A stretch of 64,000 bases of DNA from Steromphala cineraria (GCA_916613615.1 OU744730.1:31592815-31656814), one strand, 5' to 3'; positions 23,296 through 36,450 are shown, counted from the first letter of the stretch. Notes: generated by a model not told the origin, from the sequence alone. Program-made: numbers and translations.

Positions 23296-23319
23296 CTTTG
23301 GGGTCTCTGGACCCCAAAG
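23296..23319. repeat. Perfect 10-bp palindrome with 4-base loop
   Basis: CTTTGGGGTC, loop TCTG, then GACCCCAAAG: a GC-rich stem-loop in AT-rich surroundings. No terminator-type or regulatory role can be inferred. Confidence 0.7.
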
Positions 23320-23743
23320 CAATAAGGCAATAATTTCCTTAAGCGAATCCAATTTAAGATAAATCGATAAAAACAGGGAAATCAGTGGTACAGTGTTCCG
23401 GATTTAGCTCAATAAACATGAAATTCACTTGAAACTTTCTTGTTTGGTCCGCTGCTGAGCATTGGTAAAGATAAACCAAAGCTTTTTTATTGCTTTTTGA
23501 TATGTGATTTTAATAGAAACGATTTTTTATGTTGTGACAATGTTATACATGTATATATTTTATTAAAATTCAATTCGTACCAACAAACGTGCTTAGTGCC
23601 TTCAAGCCTTTAGGGAATGTAGGTTCAGCATAGTACCAACAAGCGTCTTGTCGCCCGGATGTTAAATACATAAATGTTAGGAACATCAAGGCAGGTGTAA
23701 AAAGTTATATATATGTTCAGTCAGAACCAGCTGTTGAGTCTCT

Positions 23744-24182
23744 GTCTCAGTCTCGGAGTCTGTGATAAAGTAAAAGGTATATTTCAGGATGAATTTTTTT
23801 TTTTAATATTTCTTGTTGAAAGTTGGCCTACAAAAACAACATAAGTCTCCAAAACACACATATGCTTCACGTTAGTATATGTTGCTGAAGTTTTGTCAAC
23901 ATCATCAGTTATCTTTAAAAGATGTCACAAAATCCTGTTTTAACTACCACAGAAAAGACATCCTTTCTCAGTCTTTGAGTCTTTGATAAAGTAAAAGGTA
24001 TATTTCAGGATGAATTATTTTCTGTAAATACTTCTGGTTGAAGGTTTGCTGTAAAAAATAATATTAGTTTCCAAGACACATATGCTTCACGTTAGTATAT
24101 GTTGCTGAAGTTTTGTCAACATCATCAGTTATCTTTACAAGATGTCACAAAATCCCGTTTTAACTACCACAAAGAAACATCT
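23744..24182 (+). repeat. ~220-bp local tandem duplication
   Basis: GATAAAGTAAAAGGTATATT recurs at about 23763 and 23983. Both are followed by CAGGATGAATT and later by a matching TTAGTATATGTTGCTGAAG block and a GATGTCACAAAATCC block. Identity is high but not complete. Confidence 0.8.
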
Positions 24183-25042
24183 TAATAAACTTTGGACAAA
24201 TTGAAGTCAGGATTCCAAATGAGTTACTGATAGTTGTAAGTGAATATAACTATCATCATATTAGCATTCATGTATTTTCAAACCTCAAACATATGAAAAA
24301 GTTTTGTCACTTTTGTTTACGGTTGCATCACATTGAAAAACAAACCTTACTAAAAACCAAAATGATATATTAAGTAACATGACTTCCTCTATTGATCGAT
24401 CGAATGCAATTATCTATGCTTTGTTGAATATAACGAAGACACTGTTCCCCTCAGTATAGATAACTTACCATCCTTGATATTGAATTAATTAGATTCGAGT
24501 GACAGGGTCATAACTCCCTGTCAAGTATGATGAGTAAGTTCAGATGATGAAGGTTTATTATTAGTCACAATCGATTAAGAATAGTTACTACTACTACCGT
24601 GGATGACAACCATACACCTCATTATCTGAAACTCAATTTGTATTTATGTTTCATAGGCTTATATGTTAATTGAAACTTATAAATAACATATGCAAATGTT
24701 GCTGCAGAAAGTTGATAAAGAAAATATTGAGTCATAAAAACGACTTTGTAATGAGGTTATTTCCAAGGTTCAAGGGGCCAATAGTTCAGAGAAGGCCAAA
24801 ACAAATGATTTTTTAACAACTTAAATGTTATATAGATTACAGTGGACATGTTCACACTTTTCCCAACGATTTCAGCAGGAACATACTATTTCTGCTGCAA
24901 CAGACTGTTTATTGTAGTATCAACACACAAAGTGAAATACTGGATTAGATTGGATGAAAAAAGAGAGCAATAGATTGAAGCGAAAAATATGATGTAAGTT
25001 TTGCATTAGACTGATTAATTGACATAAGATCCTCCTTGAATG

Positions 25043-25465
25043 GTGGTGGCACGTGGTCCTGTGCAATGCTCAGTCGACCGCTATCAGAGTAGTTCAGCAA
25101 CAACGGGCGCAGCTCGCTGGATGGGTGGGTAACCCGTTGCTGGATAATCTAAAAGTTTGAAGGGTTGATTCCCTGCCCCACACTGAGGCATGAGTTGAGA
25201 AACTTGTGGTGTCACCCTGGGTAAGTGACTTAGTTCGAAGCGTGCCTCTGTCCACCCAGCAGTAATTAGGTACCAGGCATGATACGATGGTAGTCTGAAT
25301 TTGAACCTCGAGCGCCTGACAGGCGACCCGTTGTATTCTCCTTAGGGAGTGTTCTGTACTCGTTAACCAGGGGTAATATGTCACTCAGCGCTTTGAGCAT
25401 GCAATGTGCATGGATATATGTGCTATATAAATTGACTATTATTATTATTATTATTATTATATTGG
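25043..25465 (+). mobile_element. tRNA-derived SINE with L2-like tail
   Basis: A tRNA-like head near 25103-25185 has GGGCGCAGCTCGCTGG at its start and a B-box-like GGGTTGATTCCCTGCC. A core follows with CTCTGTCCACCCAGCAGTAA, like conserved animal SINE cores (from memory). It ends GTGCTATATAAATTGAC plus (ATT)n, resembling the GCGCTATATAAAT 3' tail of the LINE at 15.9-18.1 kb. Paralogous sites at about 28575 and 31811 (CCTCCTCGAAGGATACATATTG) lack it, which sets the boundaries to within a few bases. It is inferred to be mobilised by an L2-group LINE. Confidence 0.78.
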
Positions 25466-27116
25466 TATAGGCTATTGATAACTTGTACATATGGTTATTT
25501 AGAATGTTTGGAGTTCCCTTGAGACTCCAACATTTCAAATAGAGGAAGAAACCTGTCTATGACAAATCATCTCTTTCTGTTTATAAATTGAAGTAAGAAA
25601 ACCTAAAATTGAGATGTCAACATGAAGCCTATATCAAACTCTAATATGACAACAGTGTCTAGACGAATCGGAGCTTGATTGGATTTTTTTTTTAAATCCA
25701 AGTTTATCGTCATTGTATTGGAAACCTTAGTCTACTGAAAATGATGCTTCGGGAAACCAACTGAAGCAGTGATTTGTAACAGGGGATTTTGGAGAAATAT
25801 TGAATTTTTTCATTTTGCTAGGGATAAGTAAATCACAGATACAATTTTATATTCCTTAATCGCATCATCAAATAATGAAGTCCAATCAGCATCAGTCAAA
25901 GAAAGTGACTTTAAAGGTCTGCAGAAAATTTATCATTGTTAAAATTAAAAAACCTCTGCAAGATTCAAAATAACATTGATACTTCAAACGTGTTTATTTA
26001 TGGAGATCAAGATTACATACACGCCTACATGTTGACAAGTAACTTCCCCCCCTCTTCTAGAATTGATGTCGAGATCATATGTGTAGGTCTTAAAGTATCA
26101 TATTTTTGAACGTTGAATCGTCAACAAACCACTTATGAAACTAAAAACTACAGAATGCAGAAAATAGAGTTTGCAACTTGTTAGAGTTGTGCTTCTAACA
26201 TACATATGTCGATCATGAATATCACAGAAGGTCGTGTGATTTTGGCGCATGTTAATGTAATAGATTGTTTAAACAAAGATTTTGTAATATTCACCCTTTA
26301 TAAGGAAAAGATAGCAGATCAAATTAATTAATTCAACTGAAATCTTAGCATGAATGTTTTGGTAAGCATTAATCAATCTTACAAATCATTGCTAATATCT
26401 CTTAACACGAAAATAAGGATTTTAAAACAAAATGTATTTTGACAATAAAACCTATCAATGCCAAACGACCGGAATATCTAAAAAAAAAATATAAATTTGG
26501 CTATCATCATAAAATTCAAATGAAACTGTACTCCAGATTCATGGAGTTGTAAATATTTTATCGAATTTCAACAAAAGCTAATTTTGATTTTTAAAATTCT
26601 AACCATTTATTGGTATATCTTTTGGAATTCGGTAGGAGAATTACCCCTATCGCTTAAGTATTAAAGATGAATAGATCACTTACTTCTAGAACAAACTCAT
26701 CACATCTGACAGTAGAGGTCATGACAACGTCAATCAAAGGAAATTGTTTCATGAGTACATGAATATAATACCCATGTATAAGTAGCAAGAAGCAGCCTTT
26801 GGATAGTGGGTTTGCAGCAATATGTCATTATGTGGTTATAGATTTCTGTTAACTTATAAATAAAAGGGATGCTTTATGTTTGGTGCTCCTTAATATAGGT
26901 TCTGATAAATGAATGATTCATATTTGTATAACATAACTATTACTTGCAAGTGCATTAGAAAACTTGTGTCTTTCAAAGGGTTCTTGCTTTACAACACAAT
27001 ACCATAGCAATGCCGCTAGATTGATTCCAGAATACCCTGTTTATTACATGTTTTGAAATATTTCAAAAAAAATACTTCCTTTTATTCCTTTATAAGATTG
27101 AATGATTGTAGTTAAG

Positions 27117-27510
27117 AAGATTCCAGTGAAATTTGAAAGTACCGAAAAATAATTCTACTTCCAGGAATGCTTCCAGTCCTGCAAAACAACCACAGGGAAC
27201 AGTATTCTAGCAAAATAATACCAGGCCCTATTCAGCACCACTGACAAGTACATCTTAAACCAGCAGAATGTCCTATCTCTGCCATGGACCGTCTGTGCAA
27301 GGGCATGAACCCAATTGAGCATATATGGAGTCATCTTGACGGACAAATAAGGAACAGTCAGCGGCCACCTGTGACGATGAATGAGATTGAAATTTATTTA
27401 AAGGGAGAATTGCAAATACTTTCACTTAAGGTCATCAAACGACGAGGAGTCGTATCACTGCCTGCATCGATACCAAAGTTTAACATACACACTACTAAAC
27501 CTTTGCTGTA
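27117..27510 (+). pseudogene. Tc1/mariner-like transposase C-terminal relic, copy 1
   Basis: The frame from 27284 includes MNPIEHIWSHLDGQIRNSQ, RPPVTMNEIEIYLKGELQ and later KRRGV. This matches the end of Tc1-type transposases, where N-P-I-E-H-x-W precedes the last acidic residue of the catalytic triad (family knowledge). Upstream frames give degraded counterparts of the F-Q-Q-D-N-A-x-P-H block. Frameshifts and stops make it non-functional. It aligns with 30360-30745, the same relic in the neighbouring tandem unit. Confidence 0.82.
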
Positions 27511-27579
27511 ATGTTGGAGAACTTTGACAATCAGGCATGTAGATTCTCATATTGATGCAAATGAAGTTTGACCCAACCA

Positions 27580-27663
27580 CTGTTCATTCATCCTCGATAA
27601 CCCAGCGCTTTTGTTTCAATAAATCTGAATGGAATGTGCTGGATTATTATTGATGCTGTTCAG
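27580..27663. repeat. Foldback sequence flanked by CTGTTCA direct repeats, copy 1
   Basis: Older, more mutated version of 30813-30897. CTGTTCATT precedes a foldback beginning CATCCTCGATAACCC and ending in a degraded complement, then CTGTTCAG. It lies just downstream of the transposase relic, as in the other copy. Confidence 0.6.
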
Positions 27664-30359
27664 TAAGCGCACATGAATAATGTGTTATTTGTATGCTTAT
27701 CACAATGTGCCTCTATGATGAAATGATACCAGGGTGTTGTATAAACCGAACAATATACTGAGAGAATGTGTTATGTGTTTTTATTGATTTTTATTTATTG
27801 ATTTAACTCTTTAAACCCGATTAATATTTTCTTTTTCCGCAAAGTTTATTTCAAAATATTAATTCAATGAAATATTGATATCGTTGTAATATGCCTCAGT
27901 TAAAAGAATCAGTAAAAGAGAATATCTTGTAGGCAAAATTACAACGAATCGTCAAAGAATCTGATGAATCTTTGCTCACTACTACATGAACTTCAAAACT
28001 CTTTTCCATCATTTAAGAGTCGATATATTAACAATCTCCTGCAGTGAAGCATGCCGATGTTTGAATAGAACTTAGTGGAATGTATTAGCCTTCCGGCAAA
28101 ATATATTTCTTTCTCATCAAGTTCAGTTAAAGAAACAACTTTATTTTAAAGTAGCACAAATTTGAATCTATAACATTCATATCATGCTATGCTTTACATG
28201 CTGTGTAGTGATGATTTAAAAGGGTTTCATATATTAACCCCAGGGCTAGTAATCGTTAGAAAAATATTTTACCTTTGATGTGTTATTTAAAGAAAACTAA
28301 GATACATGTATGAATTCTTTTGAGGAAAAATAACCGCGATTCCATATTGATTAAAATGGATTAGATAAAGGAAATCAAAACACGGGGACACAAGAAAAGA
28401 ACACAAGAAATAAGGATGAAAATCATAAGAATACAAGAATAAATGAGTTCATTCAACTTCAGATTGACTCAAAGTGAAAAAATGGTTTCGATTTGATAAA
28501 AACAGAGGGCGATAAATTGTAGCAAAAATATGACTTTAATATTGCATAAAGATTGATTGGTTGACTTAAGTTCCTCCTCGAAGGATACATATTGATATGA
28601 ACTCTTGAACACTGGTACATATGGTTATTTAGAATGTTTGGTCTTTATCTTGAGACTCCAATATTTTAAGAAAAGGAAGAAAACTGTCTACGACAAGTCA
28701 TCTTTTTCAGCAAGCAAACCAAAAAGCAACTTGTCAACATGAAGTCTTTTCTAAACACTGTTGTGTCAACAGTGTCTAGACGAATTTGGGCTTGATTGGA
28801 TATTTTCAGATATGACTTAACTTATCATCATTTCATTGAAACCTTAGTCTTCTGAAAATGATGCTTCAGATAACCAACTACAGCAGCGTGTCGTAATAGG
28901 GGTTTTGCGAGAAGTATTGAATTTATTTTGTTAGGGATGAGTTATTCAAAGATCAAATTTGAAATTCATTAAGCGCATCATCAAGTAAAAAAGAGATACA
29001 GTCAGCCTCAGTCTTAGAAATTGACTATAAAGATGTGCTGACAACCTTTAATTGTTGATGTGAAAAAATCATTTAAAGATTTAAAACAACATTGATACTT
29101 CAAACGTGTTTATTTATGGAGATCAAGATTACATAAACGCCTACATGTTGAGATAGCTTTCGCCCTCTTCTAGAATTCATGTTTTATCATATCGAGATCA
29201 TATGTGTAGGTCTTCAAGTATCATATTTGTGAACGTTGAATCGTCAACAAACCACTTATGAAACTAAAAAACTACAGAATGCAGTAAATATAGAGTTTGC
29301 AAATTTGTGCTTCTTACATACATAGATCACTCATGAACATCACAGAAGGACGTGTGATATGGCGCATGTAAATGTAGTAGATTGTTGATTCTAATTGAAA
29401 CAAAGATTTTATAATATTCACCCTTTATAAGGAATAGATAGCAGATCGAATTAATTAATTCAACTGAAATATTAGCATGACGGTTTTGGCATGCATTAAT
29501 CAAATCTTACAAATCATAGCTAATATCTCTTTGGGCAATCCTTATGACGAGAATAAGATTTTAAAACAAAATTTATTTTGACAATCAACCTTTTAATGCC
29601 AATAGACCGTAAATCGTATCATGAAATTGCATGCTTTTGTCTATTGTCTTAAAAAATCCTCATGAAACATGATCCTTACTCATTAAGTTGTAAATATATT
29701 TTATGATTTTTATTTCACTAAATTCTTAACATTTATATGAATGTCTTTTGGATTGTTTTATATGAATATTCATATAGCGCGCATATCCATCCACTCGTGG
29801 TTGTTCAAGGCGCTTTAAAGTGTGATGAATTTGGTAGGTGAATTTCCCCTTTCGTCTAAGTATGAAAGATGGATAGATCACTTACTACCAGAACAAACTC
29901 ATCACATCTGACAGTAGAGGTCATGACAACGTCAATCAAAGGAAATTGGTTCATTAAGCAAAGTACATAAATATGATACCACTGTATAAGTAGCAAGCAG
30001 CAGCCTTTGGATAGTAGGATAGTAGTAATATGTCATTAGTTGTGTCATTGGCTATGGGTTCCTCTTTACTTATAAATAAAATGTGATACTCTTTGTTTGT
30101 TCTCCTTTATATAAGTTTTGAAAATTGAATGGTTCATTTCTTTTAAACATAACTATTATTTGCAAGTGCATTAGAAAACTTGCATGATATTTTCTGGTGT
30201 TTTTCAAAATGCTCTTGCTTTACAACATAATATCATAGAAAGCCTTTAGAAGATATGACCCCAAGACTGATTCTAGAATACCTGTACATTACAGTTATTG
30301 AAATATTACTTCAATCGTAGATTGAAAGATTGTAGTTTAAGAAAATAAAACTAAGAGCG

Positions 30360-30745
30360 GAAGATTCTAGGGAAATTTGAAAGTACCGAAATAAAATTCT
30401 ACTTCCAGGAATGCTTCTATTCCTGCAAAACAACCACAACGAATGATATTTCAGCAAGATGATATCCGGCCTCATTTAACACGACTGACAGAGACAATGT
30501 TTACTTACTGCAATGGCCCGTCTGTTACCGGACATCAACCCAATAGAACATATATGGAGTCATCTCGACAGACAAATAACAACCATTCTGCGGGCGCGTG
30601 TGATGATGAATGAAATTGAAATTTCTCTATGGGGAGAATTGCAAATACTTTCATTTAACGTCATCAAACTATAAGGGAATGTATCACTGCCTGCATCGAT
30701 ACCAAAATTAAATATAAACACTACTAAAACCGATGCTGTAACGTT
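30360..30745 (+). pseudogene. Tc1/mariner-like transposase C-terminal relic, copy 2
   Basis: Frames give FQQDDIRPHLTRLTE near 30450, which is the F-Q-Q-D-N-A-R-P-H block with the second catalytic Asp, and then INPIEHIWSHLDRQI near 30535. Several frameshifts and a stop (after IKL at about 30671) break the gene. Conserved N-terminal DNA-binding helices and terminal repeats were not found. Confidence 0.82.
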
Positions 30746-30812
30746 GGAGAATTTTGACAATCAGGCATGTCGATTCTCATATTGATGCAAAATATAACGT
30801 TTGACACCACCA

Positions 30813-30897
30813 CTGTTCATTCATCCTCGATAACCCGGCTCTTTCATTTCGATAAATCGGAACGGAAAGCACTGGATTATCGAGGATGCTGTTCATT
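30813..30897. repeat. 67-bp foldback with 9-bp direct repeats, copy 2
   Basis: CTGTTCATT at 30813-30821 and again at 30889-30897 flanks a foldback (30822-30888) starting CATCCTCGATAACCC and ending GGATTATCGAGGATG. It looks like a tiny palindromic insertion with a target-site duplication. A chance arrangement is possible, but the paralogue at 27580 has the same layout. Confidence 0.65.
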
Positions 30898-32000
30898 AAG
30901 CACCCAGTAATAATGTGTTATTTGTATGCTTATCATAATGTGCCTCTATGATGATATGAAACCAGTGTGTTGTAGAAACCGAACAATATCCTGAAAAGAT
31001 GTGCTATGTGTTACTTTCTTTGAAAAAGTTTATTTCAAATGATAATTCAATTGAATATTGCTATTTTTGCAAAATGCGTAAGCTAAAAGAATCAGAATCA
31101 GAGTATCTCTTGTTGGCAAAAATTACAACGAATCTTCAAAGAATCTTGTGAATCTATACTCACTACTACATGTACTTCAAAACTCTTTTCCATCATTTTA
31201 GAGTCGATATATTAACAATCTCCTGCAGTGAAGCATGCAGTTAGTTGAATGTGTTCGCCTTAGGCAAAAAATATTTCTTTTTTATCAAGTTGAGTTGAAG
31301 ACACAACTTCATTTCAAAAGTAGCACAAATTTGGATCCTTAGCATTCAATTATCATATGAAAGTATTCGTAAAATCATATCATGCTATGCTTAACATGCT
31401 GTGTATTCATGATTAAAAAGGTTTTCATATTTTAACCGCAGGGCTATTTATCGTCATAAAATATTATAACTTTGATGTGTTATTTAAAGAAAACCTAAAA
31501 TATGAGTTCCTTTGAGGAAAACTAAACGGCCAAAAGCAACTCCATATTGAGTTAAAAAAGATAAGATGAACTTAATCAAGCACACAGGGAGATTTATTGC
31601 AAAAGCAAGAAGCATTAACAACGTAATAACCCAAGTAATAAGCAAGAAAATCATAAGAATACAAGAATAACTGTGTTCATTAAACACAAATTTCTAAAAT
31701 AGAGTGAAAGTGAAAGACTTGTTTTGATTAGATAAAACCCTAGGGCTAAAGATTGTAGCGAAAATATGACTTCAATATTACATAAAGATAGATTGGTTGA
31801 CTTAAGTTCCTCCTCGAAGGATACATATTGATATGAACTCTTGAACACTGGTACATATGGTTATTTAGAATTGTTGGTCTTACCTTGAGACTCCAATATT
31901 TAAGTGAAGGAAGAGAACTGTCTACGACAAGTCATCATTTTCATCATTGATAAATGAAAACTGACTATATGACTAGCAAAGAATAGCAACTGATTGAATT

Positions 32001-33254
32001 AAGACGTCTCCTTGGATTCAATGGTTGTTTCAGAGAAGTATAATATAAGTATATATATATAAGTATAATAGTTATAAGATCCCTGGTTGTGTAGAGTCCA
32101 TGTCAAATCTTAGTTTTAAAATTGGAGATGTCAGTTGGAAACAAAAGAAAAAACTAAGCATCAACATGAAGTCTATATTCAACACTAATTTCTCTACATT
32201 GTCTAGACGATACGTACTTGGTTTATTTTATAAAACTTTCAAAACGTTTTCCAGTTATATTTGCAGACAACAGTGTAAAAAGTAAAAACGACTGTCATCT
32301 TCTGATGGAAAAATATATGTTGCACTTGTTTTAGGAAAATGTCCTTTTTGACCTTTAGAAACAATTGGAAATGAACGTTTATTTTAGTATACGATTTGTT
32401 TACAAGTCATTGAAATTATTCTGCAAACAACGTCCTTTGGCAGATCATAAATACATTTTGTACCATCTGTGACTAAGTCAATTCATGAATTAACAATAAT
32501 GAATCTTCAAAACATCTATTGGATGATAAAGGACAAAAATAAGGACGTTATGAAATCCTGCGCTTATCATTTGTTGTAATATGATGACTTCCCCAGCTTG
32601 AGAGAAAAACCTGATTGGACACAGTCATTTTTTTAGGATATAAAAATCGCATTTCATTAACGATGATATTCGAAAGCATAGAGTTTATCATTAGTTTAGC
32701 AGAAAGCTAAAGTTAGGTTGAATGATGGATTTGTTCCCCGTATTGCCCCATAAACAAAGTTCTATTTCTTCAGTCTTGAAATAAATCATTAAAAGTTGCA
32801 TACTCTCAAATCCGTTATAAAACAGATTTGTTTTTTCTACTTTAAATTTTGACAATGTTGTTTATCCAACCTAGGGGGTAACTTATTTCACAGAGTTAAT
32901 CATCATCGGTTGTTCGCCTCGGGGAACTGAAACCCCCCGAGGATGTACGAAAACATGCAAAAGAAACCAATAAAATGTTAGAAAACATGCACTATTAGTG
33001 TGAAACTTGAAACATATTAGAAAACTTTAACACCTCATGTTTGCTTGCGGAAGTGAGAGAAAGCTATTGAAATTGAAATGAAGCGATTTTATTCACAAAT
33101 GCCTGAAGCATGACAAAAAAACAGATTTTACAGAAAGTTTAACATTCAAAACTTAACATCGTCATTCTTGAAAATGTTGTATTAATAGAAATTGTCTTGA
33201 GACTTATTTATCTTTATAAAGATATATTGCACCATAATGATAAAGGTCATACAT
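32001..33254. other. AT-rich noncoding DNA
   Basis: No gene supported. A small GC-rich stem-loop (CCTCGGGG, 10-base loop, CCCCGAGG) sits at about 32917-32942. Confidence 0.5.
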
Positions 33255-33379
33255 ACATGATTGCACAACTAACTTTGATTGCCTCCAATCAGGCATCTCC
33301 CATTCTATCCCACAAAGTCGGCGTGATAGAACAGAGGTTAAATCAACATGACTTGATCTGCTTCTGTGGGGAGAGAATG
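33255..33379 (-). mobile_element. Truncated CATTCTCTCCCC-family MITE (left half, reversed)
   Basis: The sequence is the reverse complement of the left half of the full copy at 58810-59149. It includes the shared blocks AAAGTCGGCGTGATAGAACA and GACTTGATCTGC and the terminal GGGGAGAGAATG. The other half is missing. Confidence 0.75.
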
Positions 33380-33599
33380 CGTGTATTGTTGAAGAGTAAA
33401 TAATTTAGGTCCTGGTTGAGGATTACAAATCACCAGAACTCACAATAGAGGCAAATAAATCTTTAAAAAATCTAATAATTTTATAAATTTCGTTTTCAAA
33501 GCATGTAAATTCTTCTAAAGTTGTGTTTACCTTTTTCTCGAGCCATATTGATTTTCAACGTAGAAATAGGAAACTTGAGTTGAAAATAGTTCGAGATGT

Positions 33600-36450
33600 T
33601 TTACACTCTAAGAAAATATTACCTTAAATCAAATTTGATTGGTTTCTGCAGCGTGCGTCAAGCTACTTTCAGGTGTTGTCAATTTCTGTCGTTTGCAACA
33701 CTTTTGATAATTAGCCTACTTTTGTATTAATTCCCCTGGAGTTTTGAGAAATGAGATTTTCTAAACGAATTAAAAGTTCTTTGAGGAAGCTGTGTGTGCT
33801 GTTTAATCATTTACTTATTGAACTAATAATCTGCATTTAGAAGTTTTTTAATATCCACAATAATACATTTTTATATTTATATTTATAAGAAAGCATGTCC
33901 AATTACCAAGATGAAAACAGATGTTTACAAGAACTATGAATAAGAATATGTCCTTTTATCTACAAAAATCCAATTATTATATAAGTTTAGCTTTGTACTT
34001 TATATGCTATTTTTATTTGTTAGTCATAAACATTACATTTTGTATAATCATACAATGTAGTGGAGGACATCAAAGCAAATTGGTATATAATGAAAGGTGC
34101 AAGATATATAACTTTTCAAATTAGTGCTTTTGTGGATTCCAATCAATTTGACACAAGAGTACTCTTATTTTATCGAGTACTCTTCGCTGAATTTTTGCTT
34201 TATTACCTTGTCAGGGTAATCAACTACCATCACTTATGAAACATTTATATATGAGAGTTTTGCTATTTACATTTCTCTTCTTTCTTTTCAAAACACGAAT
34301 CATGACCATAAAGGCTTCTGTGTGATCCATGGATTCCTAGAAAGAATTTTGACACTTTAATTGATTGTTAATTCTTTTAAGCAGGTTGATTGTCACACTT
34401 TTCAATAAATTGCAAATAATTATTTTGATTGAACCAATTATAATAGTCTAATCCAATTAATTTTACAGTCAGTATTTAAAATGTTGATTTGATTTAATTG
34501 ATTTAAAACACCGTTTTTTTTTAATTTAGACCATGCTTTATTGACAGTATAATTGCATCATTAACAGCGCTACAATAAAGAATAACCAAACTCAATACTT
34601 AAATATTATAAATATTGTTGGTGATTTTAGAGAACCTTATTGAAAAGAATCGATAACATTATATATATAAAGAGACGATCCTTCCATTAAACTTGACGAT
34701 GCTTCCTTAAATATAGCATGTTAGTGTGAATCTGTACAGTACAGTTCGATAATCAATAGGTAATTTCATTAAAAACATATATTGTTTGAATAGTTAATGA
34801 TGATTCATAGTATATGATGATTCATAGTATAGTAAACATTATTTACACATTTGCAAAAATCTAAATTTATTTTCCGTAATAGTTGTAATTTAAGATTAAA
34901 TCATTGATGAACCATCAGCTGAACTTTCAGGATTTAAAATCAATGACAGCCAACAAATATGGTTAAATTCTCGATTATGACTTTTTTTTAAGGCTGAGGT
35001 AATTATTTTGGTTAAGGCAGCATTCTTTCATTTGTTTCGTCACAAAGCTAAGCCTTTACTGCTTCATGGCCACAAATTTTTTCTCGCGGCGTTTCTGAAG
35101 TTGTTAACTACTTTTTTACTCTTTCAAAACATCTTATTTATAAAACCTCAGGGGAAATTCTCCCGACTAACTTAATTATCAGCGTTTGTTGTGGTTTAAA
35201 AAAATGCCACCTGAGGGCGTGGGAATGCATGAGAGGAAATTTTAAAAATGTATTCTTTAAGTGAGAGAAAAATATAATTATCAACGTTTGTTGTGGTTTA
35301 ATTATATGAAACCACCTGAGGGTTTAGGAATGCAAATTGGGATATTTGAGAATCTAGTTTCTGGAAGTCAAAGAAAAATATAAGAAAGCTCCTTTCCTAA
35401 ACTGTTATGTCTTATTAGAAAATAGTGAAATTGATATGAGATTAGAAATGTATACCTAATGTGAAAGGGAAAATATAAGAAGGATCATTGTTTAAAGGGG
35501 CAGTAGCACGTTTTTAGGGGGAAAATAGTGTGATGTCAGGAAAATGAAAATTAATGGTTCCAATTGAAAGACAATGTATTTAAACTAAATGTAGCAGTAA
35601 TAATTCAAATATATAACGTAAGGTTTAGCCATGCGATTGCTTTTTCTTACAAAAAATGAATTAAAGGTGTTCATACAAAATGGCCGCCAATGGATTTTAT
35701 GTGAATCTTCATACTTTGTCCTCTGACTATGGATGATTGGCTTGTGTAAGTAGATTTTTGACACTGTCAAAATAATACATTAAGCATTAACTTACAATTA
35801 TGAGTGAAAATTTTAAAATATAAAATTATCAAAAAACGTGCTACTGCCCCTTTAAACTATATTGTGTTGTTTTACAAAACAGAGTTATGTGATTTTTTAT
35901 AAAAATAAACAAAGTTGTCTGTCATTTACTCATTTATCATTTGTAGTAAATGAATTCATGAATTTCAATAACACATCAGGTTAATCCTCCTTCATTTATC
36001 ACACGATGACAAGTTGAAAAGCTTTAATCAAATAACAGTCTTAAAAAAGTTTGGAAATATAACGTTACAAAAACAATTTTACTATTAAACTTAAACTTAA
36101 ACAATTAAACTTATACTGATTTAAAGTTTGGCTTATAAACTATGCAGCTGCTATGTCATGTCCATCAAAAGCCTATTTTTGACAGGCTACTGAAATAAAT
36201 GTAAGGCTTATTTATCATCTTTATAACATGACATAAAACATGACCCTAACATATATGATAAGACTCTGCTTTAAAAAGCATTCATTTGCCTCTTTAACAT
36301 AACAAAAACCAACTTTTTCTCATGACCATGAATATTAATCTATGAAAGGTTTAATAAGGTCGAATGATTTTATGTCAAGAATACAGTATTTCTCAATACT
36401 CGACGCTGTCATTCTCTTTCCACAAAAATTAGTATAACATATAAGATTAG
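33600..36450 (+). repeat. Long noncoding repeat unit, copy 1 of 3
   Basis: It starts near TTGATTGGTTTCTGCAGC (about 33634) and ends near ATGAATATTAATCTATGAAA (about 36330). Matching ordered blocks occur in 38690-41000 and 43005-50600. Blocks include ACAGATGTTTACAA, TTAATTATCA-CGTTTGTTGTGG and CCACCTGAGG. It contains MITE copy A at 35496-35851. Confidence 0.72.
35496..35851 (+). mobile_element. 356-bp TTAA-flanked MITE, copy A
   Basis: Terminal inverted repeats are AGGGGCAGTAGCACGTTTTT and its complement, with TTAA on both sides (35492-35495 and 35852-35855). The interior is noncoding. Five copies occur in the window (A-E). TTAA target sites suggest piggyBac-type mobilisation, but TA (mariner-type) is equally compatible because the ends read TTTAAAGGGG. 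Confidence 0.88.

Larger units (their letters stand above)
20240..32000. repeat. Diverged tandem array of a multi-kilobase noncoding unit
   Basis: The marker GTGAAGCATAC or GTGAAGCATGC occurs at about 20279, 22170, 28045 and 31230. Other markers recur in the same order, such as the ATGCTGTGTAGT block, the TCAACAGTGTCTAG block (21930, 25648, 28765) and the GAAAATGATGCTTC block (25737, 28854). The last two units are about 3.19 kb apart and still align over most of their length; the earlier ones differ in length through indels and insertions. No function is evident. Shared Tc1 relics (27.1 and 30.4 kb) show those insertions predate the last duplication. Confidence 0.75.

Noticed and set aside
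25094..25538. Overlapping minus-strand frames of 90-96 codons
   Set aside because: They lie antisense to the SINE and its flank; no domain.
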